NCBI GenBank assembly: GCA_013289045.1
Contig: JABDAU010000025.1
Location: forward strand, 1-45,108
DNA length: 45,108 nucleotides
Source of the DNA: Bacteroidota bacterium
Lineage (GTDB): Bacteria; Bacteroidota; Bacteroidia; Sphingobacteriales; Sphingobacteriaceae
Direction: 5' to 3'
A program made the position numbers and the translations under genes. Of the stretch, positions 31,396 through 39,219 are shown piece by piece (the first letter of the stretch is position 1; each line of letters starts with the position of its first letter). The notes below the pieces were generated by a model. It saw only the letters and a list, made by a program, of their open reading frames with translations. It had not been told where the DNA came from and did no database searches.

Positions 31396-32070
31396 TTACA
31401 AATTAATGCTCTCGCCTATGGCAGGTAACTTTAGATTAAGGCCGGCCTTAACAAATTTCTCTCTCACCTCATCTTTATCGATCTTGATGGCCGGGAAACT
31501 GTCGTAATGTACGCCAACCACATTTTTACAGTTAACAAAATCACAGGCTTTTATGGCGTCGTCGGCTCCCATGGTGTAGTTATCGCCGATAGGCAATATT
31601 GCCCAGTCGAGGTTTTCATCAGCCAGCAGCTTCATGTCGTAGGTTAATGCTGTATCGCCTGCAAAATAGATCTTTTTGCCATCGGCATAAATTACAAAAC
31701 CTGCAGGGTTACCGCCGTTGCTGCCATCAGGCAAAGCGCTGGAGTGAATGGCGTTCACCATTTTCACCCGGCCGAAATCAAAGTTAAAGCCACCGCCTAT
31801 GTTCATGCCATGCGCTTCGATGTTCTGGCCGCCTAGCCAGTTTGCAATTTCGGCAATGCAGATCACTTTAGCGCCGCTTTGCTTTTGGATGTTGATCAGA
31901 TCGCCAACATGGTCGCCATGCCCATGTGACACCAGGATGTAATCCGGTTTGATGGAGGTAACATCAATGTCCTTCGCCAACGGATTGTGCGTAATAAACG
32001 GATCGAACAATAATTTTTTGCCGCCTGCTTCAATCTCAATGCAGGATTGGCCATAATAAGTTGCTTTCAT
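31396..32070 (-). CDS. Metal-dependent hydrolase of the UPF0173 metallo-beta-lactamase family
   Basis: A 224-residue MBL-fold protein. The metal motif is His49, His51, Asp53 and His54 in SHGHGDHVGD; further ligands are in IHSSALPDGS, GDTALTYDM and VGVHYDSFP. The start MKATYYGQSCIEIEAGGKKL and overall length match UPF0173 (YtkL-like). The reaction is unknown for the family; it should be a cytosolic zinc hydrolase. Monocistronic, convergent with the small secreted protein gene. Confidence 0.92.
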   Translation of the reverse strand: MKATYYGQSCIEIEAGGKKLLFDPFITHNPLAKDIDVTSIKPDYILVSHGHGDHVGDLINIQKQSGAKVICIAEIANWLGGQNIEAHGMNIGGGFNFDFGRVKMVNAIHSSALPDGSNGGNPAGFVIYADGKKIYFAGDTALTYDMKLLADENLDWAILPIGDNYTMGADDAIKACDFVNCKNVVGVHYDSFPAIKIDKDEVREKFVKAGLNLKLPAIGESINL

Positions 32071-32098
32071 ATAATAGATTAAAATTTACAAACAGACT

Positions 32099-32244
32099 TG
32101 TCATTTCGAATCAGCAATAGCATTGGGTTGAGCGATCGGGGCTGGTGAGAAATCTTTTGCGCTATGCAATTTTTGCTATACATGACGCAAAAGATCTCTC
32201 CTCACTCCCCCGCACATATCCTGCGCTGTTCGTTTGAGATGACA
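32099..32244. repeat. TGTCATTTCGA-type imperfect inverted repeat
   Basis: The left end TGTCATTTCGA and right end TTTGAGATGACA are inverted with mismatches. Inside, GAAATCTTTTGCG pairs with CGCAAAAGATCTC. The unit spans 146 bases between two minus-strand genes and has no coding capacity. Its outline is that of a diverged MITE. Confidence 0.6.
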
Positions 32245-32258
32245 TATTTTATAATGGA

Positions 32259-32573
32259 TTATTTACCAAACAAATTCCCTAAACCGCCCATGCCGCCGAA
32301 CATTTGTTGTGTCATGGCGGCCATTTCGCTTTGACTTACGTTGTCGGCTTGCTCCATCGCTTTGTTAATAGCTACGATGAGTAGCTCTTCCAACTCTTCC
32401 TTATCGGATACCTTTAAAAATTCCTCATCGATATTGATGGATTGCACCACCTTATTGCCATTGGCTACAACGGTGATCTTTCCGCCCTCGGCGCTGCCGC
32501 TAACGCTGATGCCGTCGAGTCGTTGTTTCATTTCGCCGGCTTTTTGCTGGGCCTCTAATAGTTTATCAAACAT
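32259..32573 (-). CDS. YbaB/EbfC-family nucleoid-associated protein
   Basis: A 104-residue protein: helix MFDKLLEAQQKAGEMKQRLD, a strand region with SGSAEGGKITVVANGNKVV and SINIDEEFL, then a helix with EELLIVAINKAMEQADN, and a Met/Gly-rich tail ending MFGGMGGLGNLFGK. This is the YbaB plan of a dimeric DNA-binding protein. The usual partners dnaX and recR are not adjacent. A good promoter lies at 32653-32684. Confidence 0.93.
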   Translation of the reverse strand: MFDKLLEAQQKAGEMKQRLDGISVSGSAEGGKITVVANGNKVVQSINIDEEFLKVSDKEELEELLIVAINKAMEQADNVSQSEMAAMTQQMFGGMGGLGNLFGK

Positions 32574-32652
32574 GGTTTTGTATCATTAGTAGTTATGTAA
32601 GTTGGTTTGAAGGTATTCGGTTTTAAAAAATCGTAATCGTTACAAACCGGTG

Positions 32653-32684
32653 CAAAAATAGCGATGCAGCGTAATATGTTGCAA
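32653..32684 (-). promoter_or_regulatory. Promoter of the YbaB gene
   Basis: On the minus strand TTG (32684-32682), a 21-base spacer and TATTTTTG (32660-32653) match the Bacteroidota pattern. The leader would be about 75 bases, the longest implied by promoters identified here. Confidence 0.6.
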
Positions 32685-32822
32685 CATGTTTTATAAGAGA
32701 AATTCTTATTGAAAATAAATCATTGATACCCGAAGTTGTAAAAGGGGTGTATCTGAGTTATAAATTTAATAAGAACGCTAAAGATAAATGACAAGTCGCA
32801 AAACTATCCAGCGGTTATGTAC

Positions 32823-33004
32823 GCGACCCGGTGGACTCACCCCGAATGCGCTTCGCTGTTCGGCCCTCTCTTCGCTGCGCGGAAAGAGGGCAAAGTCATG
32901 GGTTATAGATATTATTTCCGTGTCATTTTGTAGCTACCCTCTTTCCGCGCAGCGAAGAGAGGGTGGTCGAGCGCAGCGATGACCGGGTGAGTCCACCGGG
33001 TCGC
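32823..33004. mobile_element. MITE-like element with two nested perfect inverted repeats
   Basis: Terminal 20-base inverted repeats GCGACCCGGTGGACTCACCC (32823-32842) and complement (32985-33004) enclose a second perfect inverted pair of 27 bases (32864-32890 and 32937-32963, CCCTCTCTTCGCTGCGCGG...). The centre is AT-rich. The element fills much of the 537-base spacer upstream of hflX. Confidence 0.7.
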
Positions 33005-33110
33005 ATTCTTAACAAACTTATATTAAGATAATTTGTCACAAAAAATATCCCATTAACGCCACTTGTGCAGTTTTTAGTAACTTGGCAATTGATTTGATAG
33101 ACAGGATTTA

Positions 33111-34295
33111 ATGAGACAAAAATTTTATGATACTGCTGTGAAGCAGGAACGCGCCGTGCTGGTGGGTGTAATTACGCCCCACGAAACCGATGAGCAGACA
33201 AAGGAGTATTTAGAAGAATTACAGTTCCTGGTGGATACTGCCGGGGCGGAGACTGTGCGCATATTCACCCAGAAATTGCAAAAGCCAGATCGCGCGACTT
33301 TCGTAGGGTCGGGCAGGTTGGAGGAGATCGGCGAGTTTGTAAAAGCCGAGGAGATAGACATTGTAGTGTTTGATGACGAGCTATCGCCATCGCAATTGCG
33401 TAACATTGAAAATGAGCTACAGGTGAAGATATTGGACAGGAATAACCTCATCCTCGACATATTTGCCAACCGTGCACAAACCGCGCAGGCCAAAACGCAG
33501 GTGGAACTTGCCCAATTGCAATATTTATTGCCACGACTGACCCGCTTATGGACACACTTAGAGCGCCAGAAGGGCGGTATCGGTATGCGTGGCCCGGGTG
33601 AATCGCAGATTGAGACTGACCGTCGTTTGATCCTGAATAAAATAGCATTATTGAAAGAGCGCCTGAGAAGCATCGACCGCCAAAATGAAACACAACGCAA
33701 AAATCGTGTTGCGATGGTGCGTGTGGCTTTGGTAGGCTATACCAACGTGGGTAAATCCACTATCATGAATATGCTTTCCAAATCGGAAGTATTTGCAGAG
33801 AACAAGCTGTTCGCTACGCTGGATACTACGGTGAGGAAGGTGGTGATCGAGAATGTACCGTTCCTGTTATCGGATACCGTAGGTTTCATACGCAAGCTGC
33901 CCCATCATTTGGTGGAATGTTTTAAATCGACACTGGATGAAGTACGCGAAGCGGATATCCTGGTGCATGTAGTGGATGTATCGCACCCCAATTTCGACGA
34001 CCAGATCCGCACCGTAAACGAAACGCTGAAAGAGCTTGGCGCCGTTGATAAACAGGTAATAACTGTATTTAACAAAATAGACGCCTATAAACCCATCGCA
34101 CTTTTTGAAGGCGAAGAAGTAGCGCCAATGACGCTGGAAGATTTTAAACACAGCTGGATGGCGAAGAACAACAGCCCTGCCATATTTATTTCTGCCACTA
34201 AAAAGGAAAATATTGAAGAGCTGCGAAAGCTGTTATATGATAAGGTGATCGCTATACATACGGAGCGGTATCCGTATGATCACTTGTTGTATTAA
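33111..34295 (+). CDS. hflX: Ribosome-associated GTPase HflX
   Basis: A 394-residue HflX. The N-terminal domain holds RATFVGSGRLEEIGEFV and VVFDDELSPSQLRNIE, and a linker RLWTHLERQKGGIGMRGPGE. The G domain has G1 GYTNVGKS at 209-216, G3 in LSDTVGFI, and G4 in FNKID. It binds 50S subunits and rescues or splits stalled ribosomes under stress. A TAACTTGG near-consensus box at 33078 may be the promoter. The start ATG 33111 is the only reasonable one. The PIN-like gene begins only 12 bases downstream. Confidence 0.96.
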   Translation: MRQKFYDTAVKQERAVLVGVITPHETDEQTKEYLEELQFLVDTAGAETVRIFTQKLQKPDRATFVGSGRLEEIGEFVKAEEIDIVVFDDELSPSQLRNIENELQVKILDRNNLILDIFANRAQTAQAKTQVELAQLQYLLPRLTRLWTHLERQKGGIGMRGPGESQIETDRRLILNKIALLKERLRSIDRQNETQRKNRVAMVRVALVGYTNVGKSTIMNMLSKSEVFAENKLFATLDTTVRKVVIENVPFLLSDTVGFIRKLPHHLVECFKSTLDEVREADILVHVVDVSHPNFDDQIRTVNETLKELGAVDKQVITVFNKIDAYKPIALFEGEEVAPMTLEDFKHSWMAKNNSPAIFISATKKENIEELRKLLYDKVIAIHTERYPYDHLLY

Positions 34296-34307
34296 CTTTG
34301 TTTTTAT

Positions 34308-35690
34308 ATGCTTAGGATTTATTTAGATACAAATCTTATTACCAAAATATCTAATTATCCTTTGTTGGAAGAAACACTGGAACTATATTCTGACTATTTA
34401 AATGTAGTTTATTCATCTGCTCATTTAGATGATTTAAAACGAAGTACGGATGCTGATAAGACAGAGCTAGATTTATCAATAATTAAGAAATATTCTAAAA
34501 ATCAATGTCTTGCAAAGTATTGGGGTATAGAAGACATAACCTATGATATTCGAGACCCGTTCGAATTTTTTGAATCTTTCACAAATCCATCTTTTGATTT
34601 AAAAGAAGCACTTACAAACTTTGACAATGAATGTAATAAGTTAGGAATTGAAAATCCGCTAGATAAATTGAAAAACTTATCAATTGCAATTCCTGAGAAA
34701 TCTGATGAAATAAATCCAGATAGTACAAATCCTTTTTTTAAAAGGTTTAGAGACAATCCAACTTTTGCATCTTTATTTGAAGATATAGCAGAAACTCTTC
34801 AACAGGCATTAAACTCCTCTGATTTATTAAAAACAGCTAGAAATAACTTTGATAAACACTTGCCAAGAAAAGTTATAGGGAATAAAAAGGAAAATATAAT
34901 CGAATATTTAAATATAGAACTTTCAAAAACAAAACTTAATAAATCACTTGATGAATATGTATTGCAGTCACTTAAATTAGGGAATAAGGATAAATCTTAT
35001 TCACAATTTGATTGGTTTATAACAAGATATTATTGTTTAGATCTTGTAGGATACAAGTCAGATAATAATAGTACAACTTCAAATCTTATTACAGACGCTT
35101 TTCATGCATTTTACGGTGCGCATTGTGATATTTTTCTATCTGAAGATAAAAAACTTAAGGAAAAAGCGAAAGTTGTTTACGAAGAGTTTGGAATCGAAAC
35201 CATTATCTGGTCTGCGAATGAGTTTTCTGAATTTATTGACAAATTGATTAAAAAGATTGCGGATGGGAAAAGTCTAGTTGATATTATCTTACAATTAAGA
35301 AGTCATCCTATAAAAGCAACATATAGTAATTTAGATAATAAAGCAACTATAACAGAATATTTTTTAGAAGCCTTTTTTATCGGCTATTTCGATACTGCAT
35401 TTTGGGTTGATACAAGTGATGGCTCTACGATAATTCACTTCATCAAAGACAATCGAACGTTCTCCAAATGGTTTTATTTCAAAGAGTTGACATCACTAAT
35501 AAAAATTTGCATCGAATTATTTGGAACAGATGTTAACAACAATACTTTTTTGAATGAAGAAATTGAGTTTTTAGATCAAAATAATTGGATAGGAAGAAAG
35601 TGGGCTTTTGAGAATTTCTTAATACAACTTAACAAAGATAAGGAGCTAGGATTTACTTTACGATTTGATATTTATACAAATCGAGCATAA
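34308..35690 (+). CDS. AT-rich PIN-like protein of unknown function (460 aa)
   Basis: The N-terminus MLRIYLDTNLITKIS has the first PIN Asp (Asp7), and the paired acids reappear late as TDAFHAFYGAHCDIFLSEDKKL (Asp263 and Asp280). The PIN fold therefore seems to be split by a large helical insert (about 45-245). Residues 310-460 form a further domain with aromatic-rich YFDTAFWVDTSDGSTIIHF and NWIGRKWAFENFL, matching nothing I know. Base use differs from its neighbours: 16 of 60 bases are G or C at 34321-34380 and 23 of 60 at 35161-35220, against 33 of 60 in hflX (33301-33360). It lies 12 bases after hflX and 2 bases from the mqnD stop, with no room for its own partner. Probably horizontally acquired; a defence or RNA-cleaving role is possible but unproven. 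Confidence 0.7.
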   Translation: MLRIYLDTNLITKISNYPLLEETLELYSDYLNVVYSSAHLDDLKRSTDADKTELDLSIIKKYSKNQCLAKYWGIEDITYDIRDPFEFFESFTNPSFDLKEALTNFDNECNKLGIENPLDKLKNLSIAIPEKSDEINPDSTNPFFKRFRDNPTFASLFEDIAETLQQALNSSDLLKTARNNFDKHLPRKVIGNKKENIIEYLNIELSKTKLNKSLDEYVLQSLKLGNKDKSYSQFDWFITRYYCLDLVGYKSDNNSTTSNLITDAFHAFYGAHCDIFLSEDKKLKEKAKVVYEEFGIETIIWSANEFSEFIDKLIKKIADGKSLVDIILQLRSHPIKATYSNLDNKATITEYFLEAFFIGYFDTAFWVDTSDGSTIIHFIKDNRTFSKWFYFKELTSLIKICIELFGTDVNNNTFLNEEIEFLDQNNWIGRKWAFENFLIQLNKDKELGFTLRFDIYTNRA

Positions 35691-35692
35691 TA

Positions 35693-36532
35693 CTACGTCA
35701 AAAATATCTTACCCTTTATCTCCGGAATGATCCCTTTTTCCAACGCCGTATCAAATAGCAAATTAATCGCTTTGCGGCCTTCTTCACCCAGGTCAACCGA
35801 ATATTTATTTACATAGAGGTCGATGTGTTTATACATCACTTCCTCGCTCATTTCCTGTGCGTGGGAACGAATGTATTCCAATCCTGATTTTGGATTGGCA
35901 AAGGCAAATTCTACCGATTTCTTCAATACCCGGTTGATCTTCAGTTGCACATCCAACGGCAAGCGGCGATTGGCTACTATGCCGCCTAACGGTATAGCGC
36001 AGCCTGTTTTCTTTTCCCAGAAATCGCCCAAATCAATGATCTTTTTCAGGCCTTTATTTTGATAGGTAAAGCGGTTTTCGTGAATGATGAGGCCGATATC
36101 GATCTTGTCGTTCAACAGCGAATCCTCGATCTCTGAGAATACGATTTCCTGTTTGTTTTGCGCATCCGGGAAGGCTAATCCCAACAGGAAATTTGCGGTA
36201 GTATATTTACCCGGGATACCAATTTTATAATCAGGATTATTCTCCAGGTCAGAAACAGAGATCTCATTTTTTGAGATCAGCATAGGCCCTACACCAAATC
36301 CCAAAGCACTTCCCGCATCCAGCAGTACATATTTATCGGTCATGTAGGCGAAGGCATGGTAGCTCAGCTTGGTAATGTCCAATTCACCGCGCAGGGCTTT
36401 TTGATTTAGCGTCTCCACATCATCATAAAACACTTCAAAATCCAATCCTTCCGTATCGATCTTATGGTGAATTAGCGCATCAAAAATAAAAGTATCATTT
36501 GGGCAGGGCGAAAAGCCGAGGGTAAGTTTCAT
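35693..36532 (-). CDS. mqnD: 1,4-dihydroxy-6-naphthoate synthase
   Basis: A 279-residue periplasmic-binding-protein-like enzyme with the MqnD signature start LTLGFSPCPNDTFIFDAL, then DVETLNQKALRGELDITKLS and SALGFGVGPMLIS, and GLIIHENRFTYQ in the second lobe. It converts cyclic de-hypoxanthine futalosine to 1,4-dihydroxy-6-naphthoate, late in the futalosine route to menaquinone. It is the last gene of the mqnB-hypothetical-mqnD operon, starting 10 bases after the middle gene. Its stop is 2 bases from that of the convergent PIN-like gene. Confidence 0.95.
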   Translation of the reverse strand: MKLTLGFSPCPNDTFIFDALIHHKIDTEGLDFEVFYDDVETLNQKALRGELDITKLSYHAFAYMTDKYVLLDAGSALGFGVGPMLISKNEISVSDLENNPDYKIGIPGKYTTANFLLGLAFPDAQNKQEIVFSEIEDSLLNDKIDIGLIIHENRFTYQNKGLKKIIDLGDFWEKKTGCAIPLGGIVANRRLPLDVQLKINRVLKKSVEFAFANPKSGLEYIRSHAQEMSEEVMYKHIDLYVNKYSVDLGEEGRKAINLLFDTALEKGIIPEIKGKIFLT

Positions 36533-36542
36533 GGACGTATTT

Positions 36543-36929
36543 TTATCTTATCGGGTTCAATATCTTCGGGTCAAGCGCAACGGGTTCGTCAGATATATTT
36601 ACTATTTGTTCATCTATTAATTTCTCAAGTTCTTCAATCACTGTGCGGTCAAGTCTTGCAGGCACTTTGCCACGATAGCGTTTGGCCATTTCTATCAAAA
36701 ACTCGTAAACGGTTTGTGTGCCTGTTGCGCTCAGGAATATTTCCTGTGGCCAATCGTCAAAAGTTATCATTCGCGCTCTTTTTCCATCAAGGGCAGTAAT
36801 GGTATATTTATCTAAATACTGAAATGATATGGTGCGATAAAAGTATTTGTCTTTTAACGGGTGGTTTAAAAAATACAGTGATGGACCGTAGATTAATTTG
36901 TCGCCCTTAAAAAAATCAAACAGACCCAT
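36543..36929 (-). CDS. Conserved-looking hypothetical protein in the mqn operon (128 aa)
   Basis: A 128-residue soluble protein starting MGLFDFFKGDKLIYGPSLYF. A beta-rich first half (FYRTISFQYLDKYTITALDG) is followed by a helical second half (VYEFLIEMAKRYRGK, RTVIEELEKLIDEQI). Its start overlaps the mqnB stop by 14 bases and it ends 10 bases before mqnD, so it is translated as part of the operon. I do not recognise the family. The tight coupling argues for a function tied to menaquinone synthesis or co-expressed with it, but the sequence shows no catalytic motif. Confidence 0.72.
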   Translation of the reverse strand: MGLFDFFKGDKLIYGPSLYFLNHPLKDKYFYRTISFQYLDKYTITALDGKRARMITFDDWPQEIFLSATGTQTVYEFLIEMAKRYRGKVPARLDRTVIEELEKLIDEQIVNISDEPVALDPKILNPIR

Positions 36930-37593
36930 AGCTATTTAATAATTCCGCAGCAAATGTATTCAGATTTTTCACAGCCAGCCCAATCTGCCAGGCATTGCGG
37001 TTGCGTTTTTCCACGTAATTTGACACTGCCCTGATCTGCATGCAAGGAACGCCTGCCTGTTTGCAGGCATAAAAAAATGCCGCGCCTTCCATACTTTCTA
37101 TTTGCGCATCGATACGGCTGCTGAGTTTTTGGATGGAAGCTTCGTTGCCATGCACAGTATTTACGGTAATGGCAGTAGTTTTTTTGATATTGAGCGAATC
37201 AGGTAATGAATAAGTAGCGGTAAATACACTTTCCCCAAAACCTAATTCATCTATTGTAATAAATTGCTCGTCATCCTCGGCACCTAATTCGGCAAAGGTG
37301 TCCTGGGTTATCTCCACTACTTCGCCTAAGGGGATATTGCGGTCGAAACTGCCGGCTATGCCTAAATTAATGGCGAGGTCGTATTGATTTTGGGCGAAAT
37401 GTTTGCCTAATGCAAACGCAGTAGCTACCATGCCTGCGCCGGTTATTAGGAAGGAGATGTCCAGCTTTTCGCAGGCTTTTTTGAACTGCGGCGTGCTGTG
37501 TGTGCCCTGGTCGCAATCTAAAATGGCAAAGCGGGTGTCTTCTTTAAGCTTGCTGATCTCGGGTTCGGTGGCTGCTACTATTAATATACGCAT
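36916..37593 (-). CDS. mqnB: Futalosine hydrolase
   Basis: A 225-residue nucleoside phosphorylase-fold enzyme: MRILIVAATEPEISKLKEDT at the start, FLITGAGMVATAFALG, LAINLGIAGSFDRNIPLGEV, and the catalytic region VNTVHGNEASIQKL followed by QIESMEGAAFFYAC. It releases hypoxanthine from futalosine. With mqnD downstream it shows that the organism makes menaquinone by the futalosine pathway; mqnA and mqnC must lie elsewhere. First gene of the operon; no exact TAnnTTTG box was found upstream. Confidence 0.94.
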   Translation of the reverse strand: MRILIVAATEPEISKLKEDTRFAILDCDQGTHSTPQFKKACEKLDISFLITGAGMVATAFALGKHFAQNQYDLAINLGIAGSFDRNIPLGEVVEITQDTFAELGAEDDEQFITIDELGFGESVFTATYSLPDSLNIKKTTAITVNTVHGNEASIQKLSSRIDAQIESMEGAAFFYACKQAGVPCMQIRAVSNYVEKRNRNAWQIGLAVKNLNTFAAELLNSYGSV

Positions 37594-37640
37594 ATAAAAT
37601 CAGGTAATCCTTAAATCCTTAAATCATGGTTCAAGACAAA

Positions 37641-37725
37641 TGCGTTAGGGATTGCAGCGGATACCGGCCCCGAGCCTAAGGCCTGCAGGCGTATGAGCGG
37701 AAAGCCCGGGCCGCAGGCAACGCCC
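37641..37725. repeat. GC-rich GGGCGTTGCC repeat, copy 2 (inverted)
   Basis: On the minus strand it reads GGGCGTTGCCTGCGGCCCGG, then TTTCCGCTCATAC, a GCAGGCCTTAGGC block and GGTATCCGCTGCAATCCCTA. It is a diverged copy, in opposite orientation, of 14217-14325. Confidence 0.6.
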
Positions 37726-37985
37726 ATGTAGTTGATTGGAGATTAGAGATCAGTTGCATAGTTCGCCAGACACACCCCTGCTACTGCACAATCCGGCGCG
37801 CCCCTCTCAAGATGGGAACTTTAACTTAGCACCTGTAACAACATCTCATACATCAAAACTTCCTTTCCTTACAACCGCACTATTCCAAAAATACAATCTT
37901 TCAAATCAATCAATTCCTCAACCCACAACTATCAACACTAACTATTTGTGACGCTAAGATAAAACAAATGCCAGTTTTTGTTTTT
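37726..37985. other. Gene-free spacer with repeat fragments
   Basis: Contains one GATTGGAGATTAGAGAT fragment (37734-37750), related to the words upstream of fabD, then a pyrimidine-rich stretch of CAA/TCA words with no frame, hairpin or promoter that I can support until the -7 box at 37986. Confidence 0.4.
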
Positions 37986-37993
37986 TATATTTG
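37986..37993 (+). promoter_or_regulatory. -7 box TATATTTG of the queD-folE operon
   Basis: An exact consensus match ending 14 bases before the ATG at 38008, implying a leader of about 8 bases. This rules out the TTG at 37978 as start, since it would lie upstream of the transcription start. Confidence 0.7.
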
Positions 37994-38007
37994 CACCCAC
38001 AATAATT

Positions 38008-38427
38008 ATGATGATTTACATTACGCGTAAAGAACACTTTAATGCAGCACACAGGATGTACCGCGAGGAGTGGAGCGAAGAAAAGAATTTCGAGGTGTTT
38101 GGCAAGTGCGCTAACCCTAACTGGCACGGGCACAATTACAACCTGTTTGTAACCGTGAAGGGCCATGTTACGCATGCGACAGGTTATCTGATCGACCTGA
38201 AAGACCTGAAAGTGATCATCAATGAGCGGGTAATAGAAAAGCTCGACCATAAGAACATCAATAAGGATGTGGAATTTATGAACGGCAAAATGGCTTCGAC
38301 CGAATTGCTGTGCATAGAGATCTTTAACCAGCTAAGAGACCCTATCGAAGCGCATGAGGGCGTTTTTTTACATTCGGTGAGGCTGTACGAAACCGAAAAT
38401 AACTCTGCCGAGTATTTCGGCGACTAA
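38008..38427 (+). CDS. queD: 6-carboxytetrahydropterin synthase/6-pyruvoyl-tetrahydropterin synthase family
   Basis: A 139-residue T-fold enzyme. The zinc ligands are His in HFNAAHR and the two His of NWHGHNYNL, and the catalytic Cys is in FGKCANPNWHGHNY. LIDLKDLKVIINE and LDHKNIN complete the site, and a Glu lies near RLYETEN. It converts 7,8-dihydroneopterin triphosphate, the product of the adjacent FolE, to 6-carboxytetrahydropterin for queuosine; a PTPS-like activity is also possible in this family. The start is ATG 38008 or the next ATG at 38011; the promoter position supports this region. folE follows after 9 bases. Confidence 0.92.
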   Translation: MMIYITRKEHFNAAHRMYREEWSEEKNFEVFGKCANPNWHGHNYNLFVTVKGHVTHATGYLIDLKDLKVIINERVIEKLDHKNINKDVEFMNGKMASTELLCIEIFNQLRDPIEAHEGVFLHSVRLYETENNSAEYFGD

Positions 38428-38436
38428 ACTTTGAAC

Positions 38437-39072
38437 ATGGATAAAGAAAACCTGCCCGACAGGGACAAAAGTGTCATCGGCTATAAAAAGATCGACCGGT
38501 ATAACCCGGAGCTGATCGACAGCCTTTCGGCAAATTATAAAACGGTACTGGAAAGTCTTGGTGAAGATCCTACCCGCGAAGGCTTGCTTAAAACGCCCGA
38601 ACGCATGGCAAAAGCCGCCTTGTTCCTCACACACGGCTATGATCTTGATGCAAAAAGCATTATGGAATCGGCCATGTTTAAGGAGGAATACAGCCAGATG
38701 GTGGTAGTAAAGGATATTGAAGTGTATTCGATGTGCGAGCACCATATGCTGCCGTTTTTTGGCAAGGCGCATATTGCCTACATACCAAATGGTTATGTGG
38801 TGGGCCTGAGCAAAATACCCCGCGTGGTTGATGCTTATTCGCGCCGTTTGCAGGTGCAGGAACGCCTCACCAACGAAATTCGCGATTGTATACAAAACAC
38901 GTTGCAGCCATTGGGTGTTGGTGTGGTAATAGAATGCCGCCACCTGTGTATGAGCATGCGCGGCGTGCAAAAACAAAACTCGGTAACCACCACATCGGCA
39001 TTTACCGGCGAGTTTTTAAAAGAAAAAACAAGAACTGAATTTTTAAATTTAATTTCTTCAAGGCTTTCTTGA
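38437..39072 (+). CDS. folE: GTP cyclohydrolase I
   Basis: A 211-residue FolE. Zinc and active-site motifs are [20 protein letters not shown] (Cys and two His) and [12 protein letters not shown] (His and Cys), with [19 protein letters not shown] near the start and [14 protein letters not shown] near the end. It makes 7,8-dihydroneopterin triphosphate from GTP for folate and, with the upstream QueD, for queuosine. A TTG at 38431 begins the longest frame, but ATG 38437 gives MDKENLPD and is preferred. Confidence 0.97.
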   Translation: MDKENLPDRDKSVIGYKKIDRYNPELIDSLSANYKTVLESLGEDPTREGLLKTPERMAKAALFLTHGYDLDAKSIMESAMFKEEYSQMVVVKDIEVYSMCEHHMLPFFGKAHIAYIPNGYVVGLSKIPRVVDAYSRRLQVQERLTNEIRDCIQNTLQPLGVGVVIECRHLCMSMRGVQKQNSVTTTSAFTGEFLKEKTRTEFLNLISSRLS

Positions 39073-39090
39073 GCCTCGAAGAAATTAAAT

Positions 39091-39216
39091 AGAGATTGGA
39101 GATTAGTTAATTAGAGATTAGGATTTTTCTAACAGTCAATCAACTAACCTCCAATCTTTAGCATTAACTTCGCAAATTAAAATACCTAATCTCCAATCTC
39201 TAATCAACTAATCTCT
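39091..39216. repeat. AGAGATTGGAGATTAG words in both orientations upstream of fabD
   Basis: AGAGATTGGAGATTAG at 39091-39106 recurs inverted at 39186-39201, with partial copies between (CTAACCTCCAATCTTTAG) and after (CTAATCAACTAATCTCT). The transcript could fold into a long hairpin ending 4 bases before the fabD start codon. A TAACTTCG near-consensus -7 box is at 39165-39172 inside it. Confidence 0.5.
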
Positions 39217-39219
39217 AAC

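Noticed and set aside
32788..32982. 64-residue plus-strand frame in the hflX upstream region
   Set aside because: Entirely within the MITE-like element with nested inverted repeats; Arg-rich translation of a GC-rich hairpin.
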